From CAZTLE01 sp964614415 (GTDB taxonomy: Bacteria > Bacteroidota > Bacteroidia > Flavobacteriales > Flavobacteriaceae), in contig CAZTLE010000046.1 of assembly GCA_964614415.1 (NCBI GenBank), positions 1 to 23,669 of the forward strand: a stretch of 23,669 nt of DNA, read 5' to 3'. The notes under the pieces are model-generated. The model searched no databases. It had not been told where the DNA came from and saw only the letters and a list, made by a program, of their open reading frames with translations. Positions 15,821-23,669 of the stretch are shown here, piece by piece. The number at the start of each line of letters is the position of its first letter. Within the stretch, counting starts at the first letter, position 1. The position numbers were made by a program, and so were the translations under genes.

Positions 15821-18652
15821 ATGGTAAATTCAGGCGACAGTATTGAAGTTTTGGGTGCCAGAGTGCACAATTTGAAGGATATAGATGTTGAAATTCCACG
15901 GGAGGAATTGGTCGTCATAACCGGCCTCTCGGGAAGTGGAAAATCCTCCCTGGCCTTTGATACGATCTACGCCGAAGGCCAGCGTCGCTACATTGAGACA
16001 TTTTCGGCTTACGCCCGGCAGTTTTTAGGTAGTTTGGAGCGACCTGATGTCGATAAGATCGAGGGACTTTCTCCCGTAATCGCCATTGAACAAAAGACCA
16101 CAAGCCGAAGCCCGCGATCAACGGTGGGAACAATTACTGAGATCTACGATTTTCTCAGGCTGCTTTACGCCCGCGCGAGTGATGCGTACAGCTATCACAC
16201 CGGGGAGAAAATGGTGAGTTACAGCGACGAACAGATCAAAGACCTCATCATTAAAGATTTTGACGGCCGCAAAGTAAGTGTGCTGTCTCCGGTCGTCCGG
16301 GCCCGTAAAGGCCATTACCGGGAACTCTTCGAACAGATCGCCAAGCAAGGTTTTGTAAAAGTACGTGTTGACGGGGAGATAGTCGATCTTGAAAAAGGCA
16401 TGAAGGTCGATCGGTACAAGACGCATGACATTGAGATTGTTATCGACAGGTTGATCGTCTCCAATGACCCGGACAATGATAAGCGGCTTTCAGAGACCAT
16501 CGTTACAGCCATGTACCATGGCGATGACGTACTTATTGTTCTGGACAATGAGACCAATGAGGTTCGGTATTTTAGTCGCTCTCTGATGTGTCCCACCTCA
16601 GGTATTTCCTATCCGAATCCGGAGCCTAATAACTTTTCGTTCAATTCGCCCAAAGGGATGTGTCCGCACTGTAAGGGTCTTGGAACCCTACACAAGGTGA
16701 ACCTTGATAAGATCGTCCCGGATAAGGGTCTTTCCATAAAGCAGGGAGCTCTGGCCCCACACGGTCCTCAAAAAGAGAATTGGGTGTTTAAGCAGCTTGA
16801 TCTCATCGCGCAACGATATGATTTTAAACTGAGTGATCCTTTCGAAAGTATTCCACAGGAGGCAAAGGATATCATTTTCTTTGGTGGTAATGACAAATTC
16901 GAAGTCGCTTCAAAAACACTGGGGATTACCCGAACTTATAAAATTGATTTTGAAGGAGTTGCAAAATTTCTTCAGAATACCTTCGAAGCCAATGAGTCCA
17001 AATCCCTGCGTCGATGGGCTAAGGAATATATGGATAAGATCGCTTGTCCGGAATGTGAAGGATCAAGGCTTCGAAAGGAGTCCATGTATTTCAAAGTGGA
17101 CGGCAAGAACATCGCCCAACTGGCCCATATGGATGTTGTTGAGTTGGCCGAATGGTTTGAAAACCTGGAATCGCGGCTCTCGGAAACACAACAGAAAATA
17201 GCTTCAGAAATTATAAAAGAAGTTCGTGCGCGCCTGCAGTTCCTTATCGATGTGGGACTCACTTATCTGGCTTTGGATCGAAGCTCCAAGTCGCTCTCCG
17301 GTGGAGAAGCACAGCGAATCCGACTGGCCACTCAGATCGGATCACAATTGGTCGGTGTGCTCTACATTCTTGACGAGCCGAGTATCGGCCTGCATCAAAG
17401 GGACAATGAAAAACTTATCCATTCCCTGGTAAAACTAAAGGACATCGGAAATTCGGTAATCGTTGTGGAGCATGATAAGGACATGATAGAGCATGCCAAT
17501 TATGTGATCGACATCGGGCCGGCAGCTGGAAAACACGGTGGAGAGATCGTTTCACAGGGATCACCCAAAGAGATAAAGAAACATCACACCCTTACCGCCG
17601 ATTACCTGAACGGAACCCGGGAAATCCCAATCCCCGTTCAGCGCCGCGAGGGTAATGGAAAATTCCTGAAGCTGAAAGGTGCTACAGGGAATAACCTGAA
17701 GAATGTGAGTGTAACGTTCCCACTGGGAACCATGATTGGAGTCACCGGAGTTTCGGGAAGTGGTAAATCAACACTCATCAATGAAACCCTCTATCCCATA
17801 CTCAATGCCCACTTCTTCAATGGAGTGAAAAAACCGATGCCTTACACCAAGGTCGAGGGGCTGAAACATATCGATAAGGTCATTGATATCAATCAATCGC
17901 CTATTGGAAGGACACCTCGCTCCAATCCCGCAACTTACACCGGAGTCTTTTCGGAGATAAGGAACCTGTTCGCGAAAGTACCCGAGGCCATGATTCGGGG
18001 ATACAAACCCGGACGATTTAGCTTCAATGTGGCCGGAGGGCGCTGTGAGACCTGTCAGGGTGGTGGTTTACGGGTGATCGAGATGAACTTCCTTCCGGAT
18101 GTATATGTGGAGTGTGAGACCTGCCAGGGAAAGCGCTTTAACCGGGAAACACTGGAAATACGATACAAGGGGAAGACAATCTTCGATGTCCTGGATATGA
18201 CGATCAATGAGGCCTGTGCCTTCTTTGAGCACATTCCGAAGATATACAGAAAACTGAAGACCATCCAGGACGTAGGACTGGGTTATATTACCCTTGGACA
18301 GCAATCTACCACGCTTTCGGGCGGTGAAGCCCAACGTATTAAGCTGGCTGCCGAGCTGTCCAAAAGAGATACCGGAAATACCTTTTACATTCTCGATGAA
18401 CCCACTACCGGATTGCATTTCGAAGATATCCGGGTGTTGTTGTTGGTGCTTAACAAGCTGGTTGACAAGGGGAATACGGTGGTCATCATTGAACACAATC
18501 TGGATGTGATCAAAACCGTGGATCATATAATCGATATTGGCCCCGAAGGAGGAAAAAGCGGAGGCATGATTGTTGCACTGGGATCCCCTGAGGAACTGGT
18601 AAAAAGTAAAAAGAGTCATACCGCGCGTTTCCTTAAAAAAGAACTACATTAG
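15821..18652 (+). CDS. uvrA: Excinuclease ABC subunit A
   Basis: A 943-residue UvrA of normal length, starting MVNSGDSIEVLGARVHNLKD. It has two ABC modules: Walker A GLSGSGKS (35-42) with signature LSGGEAQRIRLA, and Walker A GVSGSGKS (643-650) with a second LSGGEAQRIKLA and ILDEPTTGLH. The large zinc module in the second half is intact (CETC at 742-745, CETC at 765-768). The first zinc module reads CPTS (257-260) and CPHC (281-284), so one of four cysteines is replaced by serine. UvrA binds DNA as a dimer, finds bulky lesions and loads UvrB for nucleotide excision repair. A LOG-family gene follows after 17 bases, probably co-transcribed. No LexA-type operator was recognised upstream. Confidence 0.97.
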   Translation: MVNSGDSIEVLGARVHNLKDIDVEIPREELVVITGLSGSGKSSLAFDTIYAEGQRRYIETFSAYARQFLGSLERPDVDKIEGLSPVIAIEQKTTSRSPRSTVGTITEIYDFLRLLYARASDAYSYHTGEKMVSYSDEQIKDLIIKDFDGRKVSVLSPVVRARKGHYRELFEQIAKQGFVKVRVDGEIVDLEKGMKVDRYKTHDIEIVIDRLIVSNDPDNDKRLSETIVTAMYHGDDVLIVLDNETNEVRYFSRSLMCPTSGISYPNPEPNNFSFNSPKGMCPHCKGLGTLHKVNLDKIVPDKGLSIKQGALAPHGPQKENWVFKQLDLIAQRYDFKLSDPFESIPQEAKDIIFFGGNDKFEVASKTLGITRTYKIDFEGVAKFLQNTFEANESKSLRRWAKEYMDKIACPECEGSRLRKESMYFKVDGKNIAQLAHMDVVELAEWFENLESRLSETQQKIASEIIKEVRARLQFLIDVGLTYLALDRSSKSLSGGEAQRIRLATQIGSQLVGVLYILDEPSIGLHQRDNEKLIHSLVKLKDIGNSVIVVEHDKDMIEHANYVIDIGPAAGKHGGEIVSQGSPKEIKKHHTLTADYLNGTREIPIPVQRREGNGKFLKLKGATGNNLKNVSVTFPLGTMIGVTGVSGSGKSTLINETLYPILNAHFFNGVKKPMPYTKVEGLKHIDKVIDINQSPIGRTPRSNPATYTGVFSEIRNLFAKVPEAMIRGYKPGRFSFNVAGGRCETCQGGGLRVIEMNFLPDVYVECETCQGKRFNRETLEIRYKGKTIFDVLDMTINEACAFFEHIPKIYRKLKTIQDVGLGYITLGQQSTTLSGGEAQRIKLAAELSKRDTGNTFYILDEPTTGLHFEDIRVLLLVLNKLVDKGNTVVIIEHNLDVIKTVDHIIDIGPEGGKSGGMIVALGSPEELVKSKKSHTARFLKKELH

Positions 18653-18669
18653 CGTATCGACATTGACGT

Positions 18670-19356
18670 ATGAGAAACGAACAGAAACATAAGAACTGGA
18701 ACGAGGTAAAAACGAATGACTCCTGGGCGATCTTCAAGATCATGGGAGAGTTCGTGAATGGATATGAGAAGTTAGGACTTATTGGCCCCTGTGTCTCAAT
18801 TTTTGGTTCGGCGCGTACAAAACCCGAGGATAAATACTATCAACTGGCGGTCCGCATTGCACAAAAGATCACAGAAAACGGCTACGGTGTTATTACCGGT
18901 GGTGGTCCGGGTATTATGGAAGCCGGTAATAAAGGGGCTCATTTGGCCGGAGGAACGTCCGTAGGCCTTAATATCACATTGCCTTTCGAACAACACGACA
19001 ATCCCTATATCGATAGTGATAAGAGTATTGATTTCGATTACTTCTTCGTGCGTAAAGTGATGTTTGTGAAATACTCTCAGGGCTTTGTCGTAATGCCAGG
19101 AGGATTTGGTACGCTGGATGAGTTCTTCGAGGCACTTACGTTAATTCAAACACATAAAATAGACAAGTTTCCATTGATCCTGGTGGGTACCGAATTTTGG
19201 ACAGGATTGCTGGACTGGATAAAATCGACACTGTTGGAATACAAAAACATCAGTCCTGAGGACATTAACCTCATCCACATTGTGGACCACGAGGATGAAG
19301 TACTTCAGGTGCTGAATGATTTCTACGACGAATTCAATCTCAGTCCGAATTTTTAA
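18670..19356 (+). CDS. LOG-family protein (TIGR00730-type nucleotide phosphoribohydrolase)
   Basis: A 228-residue cytosolic protein of the Rossmann-fold LOG family. The motifs GGGPGIMEA (77-85) and PGGFGTLDE (143-151), with Arg128 between them, form the nucleotide-binding and catalytic site; Glu151 is the usual catalytic residue. Such proteins were long annotated as lysine decarboxylases, but characterised members split nucleoside 5'-monophosphates into base and ribose-5-phosphate, including cytokinin riboside monophosphates. Here purine or pyrimidine monophosphate turnover is the likelier role. It starts 17 bases after uvrA with no promoter box between, so it is likely the second gene of that unit. 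Whether the pairing with DNA repair is functional is not shown. Confidence 0.9.
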   Translation: MRNEQKHKNWNEVKTNDSWAIFKIMGEFVNGYEKLGLIGPCVSIFGSARTKPEDKYYQLAVRIAQKITENGYGVITGGGPGIMEAGNKGAHLAGGTSVGLNITLPFEQHDNPYIDSDKSIDFDYFFVRKVMFVKYSQGFVVMPGGFGTLDEFFEALTLIQTHKIDKFPLILVGTEFWTGLLDWIKSTLLEYKNISPEDINLIHIVDHEDEVLQVLNDFYDEFNLSPNF

Positions 19357-19618
19357 AAGTACCTGCCCCTTTATGATCAATTTTTATTCATCGCCTTTTT
19401 TCTTTATTTATTACTTCAAGTCTTTATATATAATTACCTGTAAAACAGGTTTATACATATTTAAAAAACACCACCTAGTATCTGCTAAACTCAGGAAAGA
19501 ACACAACAAGCGAGTTAAAAGTTTCACAATGAAATGGGGAAATAGCGGCCTTAAGTGGTTACTATATTATACCACCCTTGTGTTTGAGCCGCGAGCGACA
19601 CCATTCTCTATGGGCAAA
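19357..19618. other. AT-rich non-coding stretch after the LOG gene
   Basis: No convincing gene. GC is about 26% over 19381-19500 by hand count, against roughly the mid-40s by eye in the flanking genes. The open frame across it has poly-aromatic, unnatural composition. It holds one hairpin (listed separately) and merges into the decayed T9SS domain that starts near 19619. The composition suggests decayed or acquired DNA. Confidence 0.6.
19436..19450 (+). terminator. Hairpin ACCTGT-AAA-ACAGGT, possible terminator
   Basis: A perfect 6-bp stem with a three-base loop, followed by TTTATA, 80 bases after the LOG stop. A weak intrinsic terminator for the uvrA unit is possible; the T-run is short. 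Confidence 0.35.
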
Positions 19619-19810
19619 TTTTTACCCCATATAATTAAACCTGAGTATATTGGTCTGGTCCAATTGAAAGCACTCAATATTTTAGGGCGACAAGTCATGC
19701 AAGCAATTTTGGTAAATAACCAGGCAACCTGTCGGGACGTTTTGCGTCTTCCCAATGGTGTTTACCCACTCTCTACTAACCTGCCGGACGGTGAACGACT
19801 AAAATTTTGA
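19619..19810 (+). pseudogene. Remnant of a T9SS type A C-terminal sorting domain
   Basis: About 63 codons in one frame, ending at a TGA at 19808-19810, read like the type A sorting signal of type IX secretion cargo. LKALNILGRQVMQ matches the usual 'xVxIYNxLGQxVxx' strand, NNQATCRDVLRLPNGVY matches 'xxxIDVSxLxxGVYxV', and LPDGERLKF matches the final 'DGxxxxKKxxK'. The expected YPNP at the domain start is degraded (FLPHIIK), and the conserved lysine tail is cut short by the stop. No cargo domain precedes it: the frame upstream is AT-rich and not protein-like, although an ATG at 19529 would give a 94-residue product. Best explanation is the end of a secreted protein gene whose 5' part has been lost. 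A small expressed protein is less likely. Confidence 0.55.
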
Positions 19811-19817
19811 CGACTTT

Positions 19818-22634
19818 TTGAGATTACACAAGTTCATACTGTTGCTTTTTCTTTTTGTTGTTGGGCCGCTGATGGCGCAGCACCAAATTACCATACAAGC
19901 TAATTTGGTTCCTGAAACGCATTCTATTGAGATCGTTCAGACCATTACCTACACCAATACATCGAGTAGACCTCTCGAAGAAATCTATCTCAACGACTGG
20001 GCAAATAGCTTCTCCAACAAAACAACACCGCTCGCAGAGCGCTTTGGGGAAAACTACGTAAGTCTGTTTCATTTTGAACAAGACGAAAAGCGGGGAAGAA
20101 CGACAATTCATTCCATTTCTAACAAAGACGGACAGGCATTGCCCTGGGAATACGAACCGGAAGACGACATCATAAGGGTTGACCTGGATGGCTCACTGTA
20201 CCCCGAAAGGTCCTACGAGCTCTCATTAATGTACACGGTCAAACTGCCCGATGCAAAATTCACCCGTTTCGGTGTCACGAAAAACGGAGATTACTATTTG
20301 AAATACTGGTATATCTCTCCGGCCGTTTTCGACGGAAAGTGGAATGCGTACAGCAATAAGAATACCGAAGATCTCTATCTAACGCCCTCTACGTTCTCTA
20401 TCGAAATGACCACACCGGAGAACTATCACCTTACGTCAGAATTGGATCTCATTTCCGAGTCAACGGATGACGGGCAGCGAAAAACAAAACTACTGGGGCT
20501 CAATCGCACCCGGGCATGGCTTTACCTGGAACGGGCCAATACGTTCGAAGCCATTGAAACTGACATGTTCACAGTGGTTACGAACATTCAGGACAAAAAA
20601 GTAACGCCGGCCATTAAAGCACTGGCCATTGATCGCATTGTATACTTCCTCCATAACAAACTGGGAAGTTATCCTTTTAAGCGGATGGTGATTAGTGACG
20701 CCTGCTATCGACTTAGCCCTGTATACGGTCTAAACCAGTTGCCGGATTTCATAAGCCCTTTCCCAAACGGATTTGAATATGACATCCAGCAGATGAAGAC
20801 CATTACCCGGATGTATATCGAGAATACATTAGGTCTTAATCCCAGGGAAGATCATTGGCTTATAGGGGCATTGCAGATTCATCTTATGATGGAATATGTA
20901 AACACCTATTACCCGGGTATGAAGATATTGGGTAACCTCAGCAATGTCTGGGTGATTCGATGGTCCCATGCCTCAAAGATGGAGTTCAACGATCAGTATC
21001 CCATCCTGTATCTCAACATGGCCCGTAACAATTTGCATCAGGCGCTGATAACTCCCAAGGACTCACTGGTAAAATTCAACAAGAACATCGCCAGTGATTA
21101 TTATGCGGGAGACGGTTTTCAGTACCTGCAAGACTATCTGGGCGAGGCCTCTCTTGAGCGGGCTATCAAGCAGTTCTTTATGGAGAACAAGCTTCAGCCG
21201 GTCAAGGCTTCAACTTTCCAGGGGGTCCTGGAACAGAATACCGAGCTTCCGGTGAACTGGTTCTTTGAGGACTATGTTGGCAAACGAACCACAATAGATT
21301 TCAAGATCAAGGCTGTTGAAAAGCAGGGTGATTCCCTGAGGGTCACCATTGAGAACCGCCGGGACAATGAGCTCCCCATTTCTCTCTACGGCCTCAATAA
21401 AAAAGAGATCGTATATAAGACCTGGGTCCCGCCTGTAGACAGCTTGGCAACCGTAACAGTGCCGGCCAAGGACATACGTAAGCTGGCGGTTAACTACGAG
21501 GGAGTTGTGCCAGAATTCAATCAGCGAAATAACTACAAGAACGTAAATGGCGGCCTACTTAACCGACCGTTGCAGTTCAGGCTTTTTCAGGACATCGAAG
21601 ACCCTCAATACAATCAGGTGTTCTTAATGCCCATTTTCGAATATAATTTGTATGACGGACTTACCATAGGACCCAAGCTATACAACAAAACGCTACTGCG
21701 AAGACCGTTACACTGGAAGATTGAGCCGCAATACGGTACGCGGTCCAAATCGCTTATCGGTAAGGGTTCCGTTGTTTACACCCATAATTTTGAAGGCAAT
21801 AAACCCTTTGTTGGGCGCCTGGGGGTCTCGGGAAGCCTCTTTTCGTACAACGAAGGCCTCTTCTACCGAAGGGTTACTCCGTATGCAACACTGGCCTTTA
21901 GAAATCCCGACCTTCGAAGCAACGAACGACAATTCCTTACACTGCGAAGTGTGAACGTTTTCCGTGACTTGGACCCGACTCTCGAAAATCAAGATCCCAA
22001 TTACAGCGTTCAGAATATCCGTTACACGTATTCCAATCCGAATCTGATCGATCACTTCACGGGGCAGCTCGATTTTGAGCTATCCAGTAATTTCACCAAG
22101 CTTTCCACAGAAATTGAATATCGAAAGCTCTTTTTAAATAACCGCCAACTGAATCTGCGCCTGTTTGCAGGGGCCTTTCTATCTAATCAAAACCTGCCGG
22201 GCGATGACTTTTTTAGTTTCGCTCTGGACCGACCTACCGATTACCTTTTTGATTACAACTATTACGGCCGTAGTGAGGACTCCGGACTCTTCAGTCAACA
22301 ACTTATTATAGCCGAGGGGGGATTCAAATCGCAACTGGAACCCGCTTTTGCCGATAACTGGATCGCGACGATCAATGCAAGCACCAACATTTGGAAATGG
22401 ATACTTCTCTATGGAGATGTGGGGTTGGTCAACAATCGCGGTCAGGGTACTACTGCGGTGTTTGATTCGGGGATACGGATGAATCTTGTATTCGACTATT
22501 TCGAGATTTATTTCCCATTGTACTCAAGCTTAGGTTGGGAGCCCGGCCTTGGGAACTATGATCAGCGTATTCGGTTTATTGTTACGCTCAGTGCGAATAC
22601 ACTGTTCCGGCTGTTTACCCGTGAATGGTATTAA
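19818..22634 (+). CDS. M1-peptidase-like protein without zinc motif, with C-terminal barrel-like region
   Basis: A 938-residue exported protein. A TTG at 19818 is taken as the start because it gives a textbook signal peptide, MRLHKFILLLFLFVVGPLMA-Q; the first in-frame ATG lies at the cleavage site. Residues about 25-260 resemble the M1 aminopeptidase N-terminal beta domain, and about 260-490 the catalytic domain (FLHNKLGSYPFKRMVIS, YGLNQLPDF in place of the usual GxMEN region). The HExxH-18-E zinc site is absent: KTITR stands at about 327-331 and the later WLNEG is WLIGA (347-351). From about 585 to the end the sequence alternates short beta strands and turns and finishes in REWY, as outer-membrane barrels end in an aromatic residue. 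I infer an outer-membrane protein with an inactive peptidase-like domain. It follows a decayed T9SS domain in AT-rich DNA. Confidence 0.85.
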   Translation: MRLHKFILLLFLFVVGPLMAQHQITIQANLVPETHSIEIVQTITYTNTSSRPLEEIYLNDWANSFSNKTTPLAERFGENYVSLFHFEQDEKRGRTTIHSISNKDGQALPWEYEPEDDIIRVDLDGSLYPERSYELSLMYTVKLPDAKFTRFGVTKNGDYYLKYWYISPAVFDGKWNAYSNKNTEDLYLTPSTFSIEMTTPENYHLTSELDLISESTDDGQRKTKLLGLNRTRAWLYLERANTFEAIETDMFTVVTNIQDKKVTPAIKALAIDRIVYFLHNKLGSYPFKRMVISDACYRLSPVYGLNQLPDFISPFPNGFEYDIQQMKTITRMYIENTLGLNPREDHWLIGALQIHLMMEYVNTYYPGMKILGNLSNVWVIRWSHASKMEFNDQYPILYLNMARNNLHQALITPKDSLVKFNKNIASDYYAGDGFQYLQDYLGEASLERAIKQFFMENKLQPVKASTFQGVLEQNTELPVNWFFEDYVGKRTTIDFKIKAVEKQGDSLRVTIENRRDNELPISLYGLNKKEIVYKTWVPPVDSLATVTVPAKDIRKLAVNYEGVVPEFNQRNNYKNVNGGLLNRPLQFRLFQDIEDPQYNQVFLMPIFEYNLYDGLTIGPKLYNKTLLRRPLHWKIEPQYGTRSKSLIGKGSVVYTHNFEGNKPFVGRLGVSGSLFSYNEGLFYRRVTPYATLAFRNPDLRSNERQFLTLRSVNVFRDLDPTLENQDPNYSVQNIRYTYSNPNLIDHFTGQLDFELSSNFTKLSTEIEYRKLFLNNRQLNLRLFAGAFLSNQNLPGDDFFSFALDRPTDYLFDYNYYGRSEDSGLFSQQLIIAEGGFKSQLEPAFADNWIATINASTNIWKWILLYGDVGLVNNRGQGTTAVFDSGIRMNLVFDYFEIYFPLYSSLGWEPGLGNYDQRIRFIVTLSANTLFRLFTREWY

Positions 22635-22642
22635 CGCCATTA

Positions 22643-22656
22643 CCACAGGACTGTGG
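22643..22656 (+). terminator. Short inverted repeat CCACAG-GA-CTGTGG after the M1-like gene
   Basis: A perfect inverted repeat beginning nine bases after the stop codon, able to form at least a 5-bp stem. No T-run follows, so it may be a weak terminator or a processing hairpin. Confidence 0.3.
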
Positions 22657-22668
22657 CGCGCATAATCA

Positions 22669-22699
22669 TTGCAAATGCCGCTCATTTTCGCTACTTTTG
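22669..22699 (+). promoter_or_regulatory. Promoter TTG-N20-TACTTTTG for the E1 dehydrogenase gene
   Basis: TTG at 22669-22671 and an exact TAnnTTTG box at 22692-22699 are separated by 20 bases, as expected for a Bacteroidetes sigma-ABfr promoter. The predicted start gives a 16-base leader before the ATG at 22719. This is the best complete promoter in the window. Confidence 0.7.
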
Positions 22700-22718
22700 C
22701 AGTCCAAACCTTCACCCT

Positions 22719-23669
22719 ATGCAGACAAATCCCGAAACGAATAGCAAACTTTCTTTTGATGACTTCAAAGCCGAAGTGCTTAGCGACTACAAGGTAGCCG
22801 TGACAAGTCGTGAGTGTAGCCTTCTGGGCCGCCGGGAAGTGCTAACGGGAAAGGCCAAGTTCGGAATTTTCGGAGATGGTAAAGAAGTACCTCAGTTGGC
22901 CTGGGCGAAGGCTTTCAAAAATGGAGATTGGCGAAGCGGATACTATCGGGACCAGACCTTCATGATGGCCATCGGGGAATTGACTATTGAGCAGTTCTTT
23001 GCCGGCTTGTATGCACATACGGATATTAAAGCCGACCCCTTCAGTGCCGGTCGGCAAATGGGAGGTCATTTTTCCACCCATACGATCAACGAAGACGGAA
23101 GCTGGAAGAATCTCACGACTCGTAAGAACAGCAGTGCCGACATCTCCCCCACTGCCGGGCAAATGCCACGTCTACTGGGACATGCTCAGGCGTCGAAGAT
23201 TTTCCGGCATGTAAAAGGCATTAAGGACAAGACCAAATTCTCGATTAACGGGAATGAGGTGGCCTGGGGAACTATTGGAAATGCAAGTACCAGTGAGGGT
23301 CTCTTTTGGGAAACCATCAATGCTGCGGGCGTCTTACAGGTTCCCATGGTTATCAGCGTTTGGGATGATGAATACGGAATATCGGTTCACGCCAAACATC
23401 AAACTACCAAGGAAAATATTTCGGAGATCCTAAAAGGATTCCAGCGAGACGATGATGGTGAGGGGTATGAAATCCTGAAAGTACACGGTTGGGATTATCC
23501 TGCACTCGTGGAAACCTTTCAGAAAGCAGGACATATAGCACGGGAGAATCATGTTCCGGTGCTAATTCATGTGATAGAGCTTACGCAGCCGCAAGGGCAT
23601 TCTACCAGCGGGTCCCACGAGCGTTATAAAAGCAAAGACCGTCTCACCTGGGAGGTTGAGCATGCTTGC
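22719..23669 (+). CDS. 2-oxoacid dehydrogenase E1, alpha part (probably fused alpha/beta), 3' end outside window
   Basis: 317 codons from the ATG at 22719 run to the window edge without a stop. Features of a thiamine-diphosphate E1 alpha domain are visible: LLGRREVL, WRSGYYRDQTFMMAIGE (71-87), the phosphorylation-loop-like MGGHFSTH (114-121), the cofactor motif GNASTSEGLFWETIN (187-201) and WDDEYGIS. The enzyme decarboxylates a 2-oxoacid (branched-chain or pyruvate-type) and passes the acyl group to an E2 lipoyl enzyme. The sequence style and N-terminal extension fit the Bacteroidetes proteins in which alpha and beta are fused in one chain of about 800 residues; the beta part is not in view, so this is inference. 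In the GDG-type Mg motif the usual acidic residue is Asn188. It is transcribed from its own promoter. Confidence 0.9.
   Translation, partial: MQTNPETNSKLSFDDFKAEVLSDYKVAVTSRECSLLGRREVLTGKAKFGIFGDGKEVPQLAWAKAFKNGDWRSGYYRDQTFMMAIGELTIEQFFAGLYAHTDIKADPFSAGRQMGGHFSTHTINEDGSWKNLTTRKNSSADISPTAGQMPRLLGHAQASKIFRHVKGIKDKTKFSINGNEVAWGTIGNASTSEGLFWETINAAGVLQVPMVISVWDDEYGISVHAKHQTTKENISEILKGFQRDDDGEGYEILKVHGWDYPALVETFQKAGHIARENHVPVLIHVIELTQPQGHSTSGSHERYKSKDRLTWEVEHAC

Noticed and set aside
19316..19810. A 164-codon open frame as an intact gene
   Set aside because: Its first part overlaps the end of the LOG gene and is AT-rich, aromatic nonsense; only the last 63 codons resemble a protein domain, so it is listed as a remnant.

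Overview
The window looks like a chromosomal segment of a marine-type Bacteroidota, most likely a Flavobacteriaceae. Supporting signs are Bacteroidetes-style promoter boxes (TAnnTTTG) without Shine-Dalgarno sites, a DUF4369/TlpA-type lipoprotein, CarboxypepD_reg-like plus TonB-plug modules, a UvrA with CPTSG in its first zinc module, a fused-type E1 dehydrogenase, and a recognisable remnant of a type IX secretion (T9SS) C-terminal sorting domain. No rRNA, tRNA, CRISPR array, insertion sequence or phage gene was seen. Most genes are housekeeping or envelope genes; the tandem plug-like pair and the 19.36-22.63 kb stretch look lineage-specific.

Layout. 1-2244 (minus): large GAF-domain protein, 3' end outside the window. 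2391-3500: thioredoxin-fold lipoprotein, divergent from it. 3590-8378: two tandem paralogues, each with signal peptide, two rounds of [CarboxypepD_reg-like + TonB-plug-like], TPR and a DUF2135-like C-terminal domain, but no outer-membrane barrel. 8383-9728 (minus): rhomboid protease followed by a SIMPL-domain protein, apparently one operon. 9797-10672: LpxL/HtrB-like acyltransferase. 10674-12056 (minus): phosphoglucosamine/phosphohexose mutase, stop-to-stop with the acyltransferase. 12126-14428: ACP phosphodiesterase overlapping a lipoprotein gamma-glutamyltransferase by ATGA. 14429-14717: leader with palindromes. 14718-15731: four-TM protein of unknown function. 15821-19356: uvrA plus a LOG-family nucleotide hydrolase. 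19357-19817: AT-rich gap holding a decayed T9SS sorting domain. 19818-22634: M1-peptidase-like protein lacking the zinc motif, with a C-terminal barrel-like half, starting at TTG. 22719-end: alpha part of a thiamine-diphosphate 2-oxoacid dehydrogenase E1, 3' end outside the window.

How they fit together. Several genes serve the cell envelope: acyltransferase (lipid A or lipid acylation), GlmM-like mutase (UDP-GlcNAc precursor), ACP phosphodiesterase (acyl carrier turnover), GGT (periplasmic glutathione/peptide breakdown), TlpA-like lipoprotein (periplasmic thiol chemistry). The most unusual content is the tandem barrel-less plug pair, whose C-terminal thirds are about 92% identical while their N-terminal modules have diverged, and the zinc-less M1-like protein joined to a barrel-like domain next to the T9SS-domain fossil. 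No complete undescribed defence or biosynthetic system is evident.
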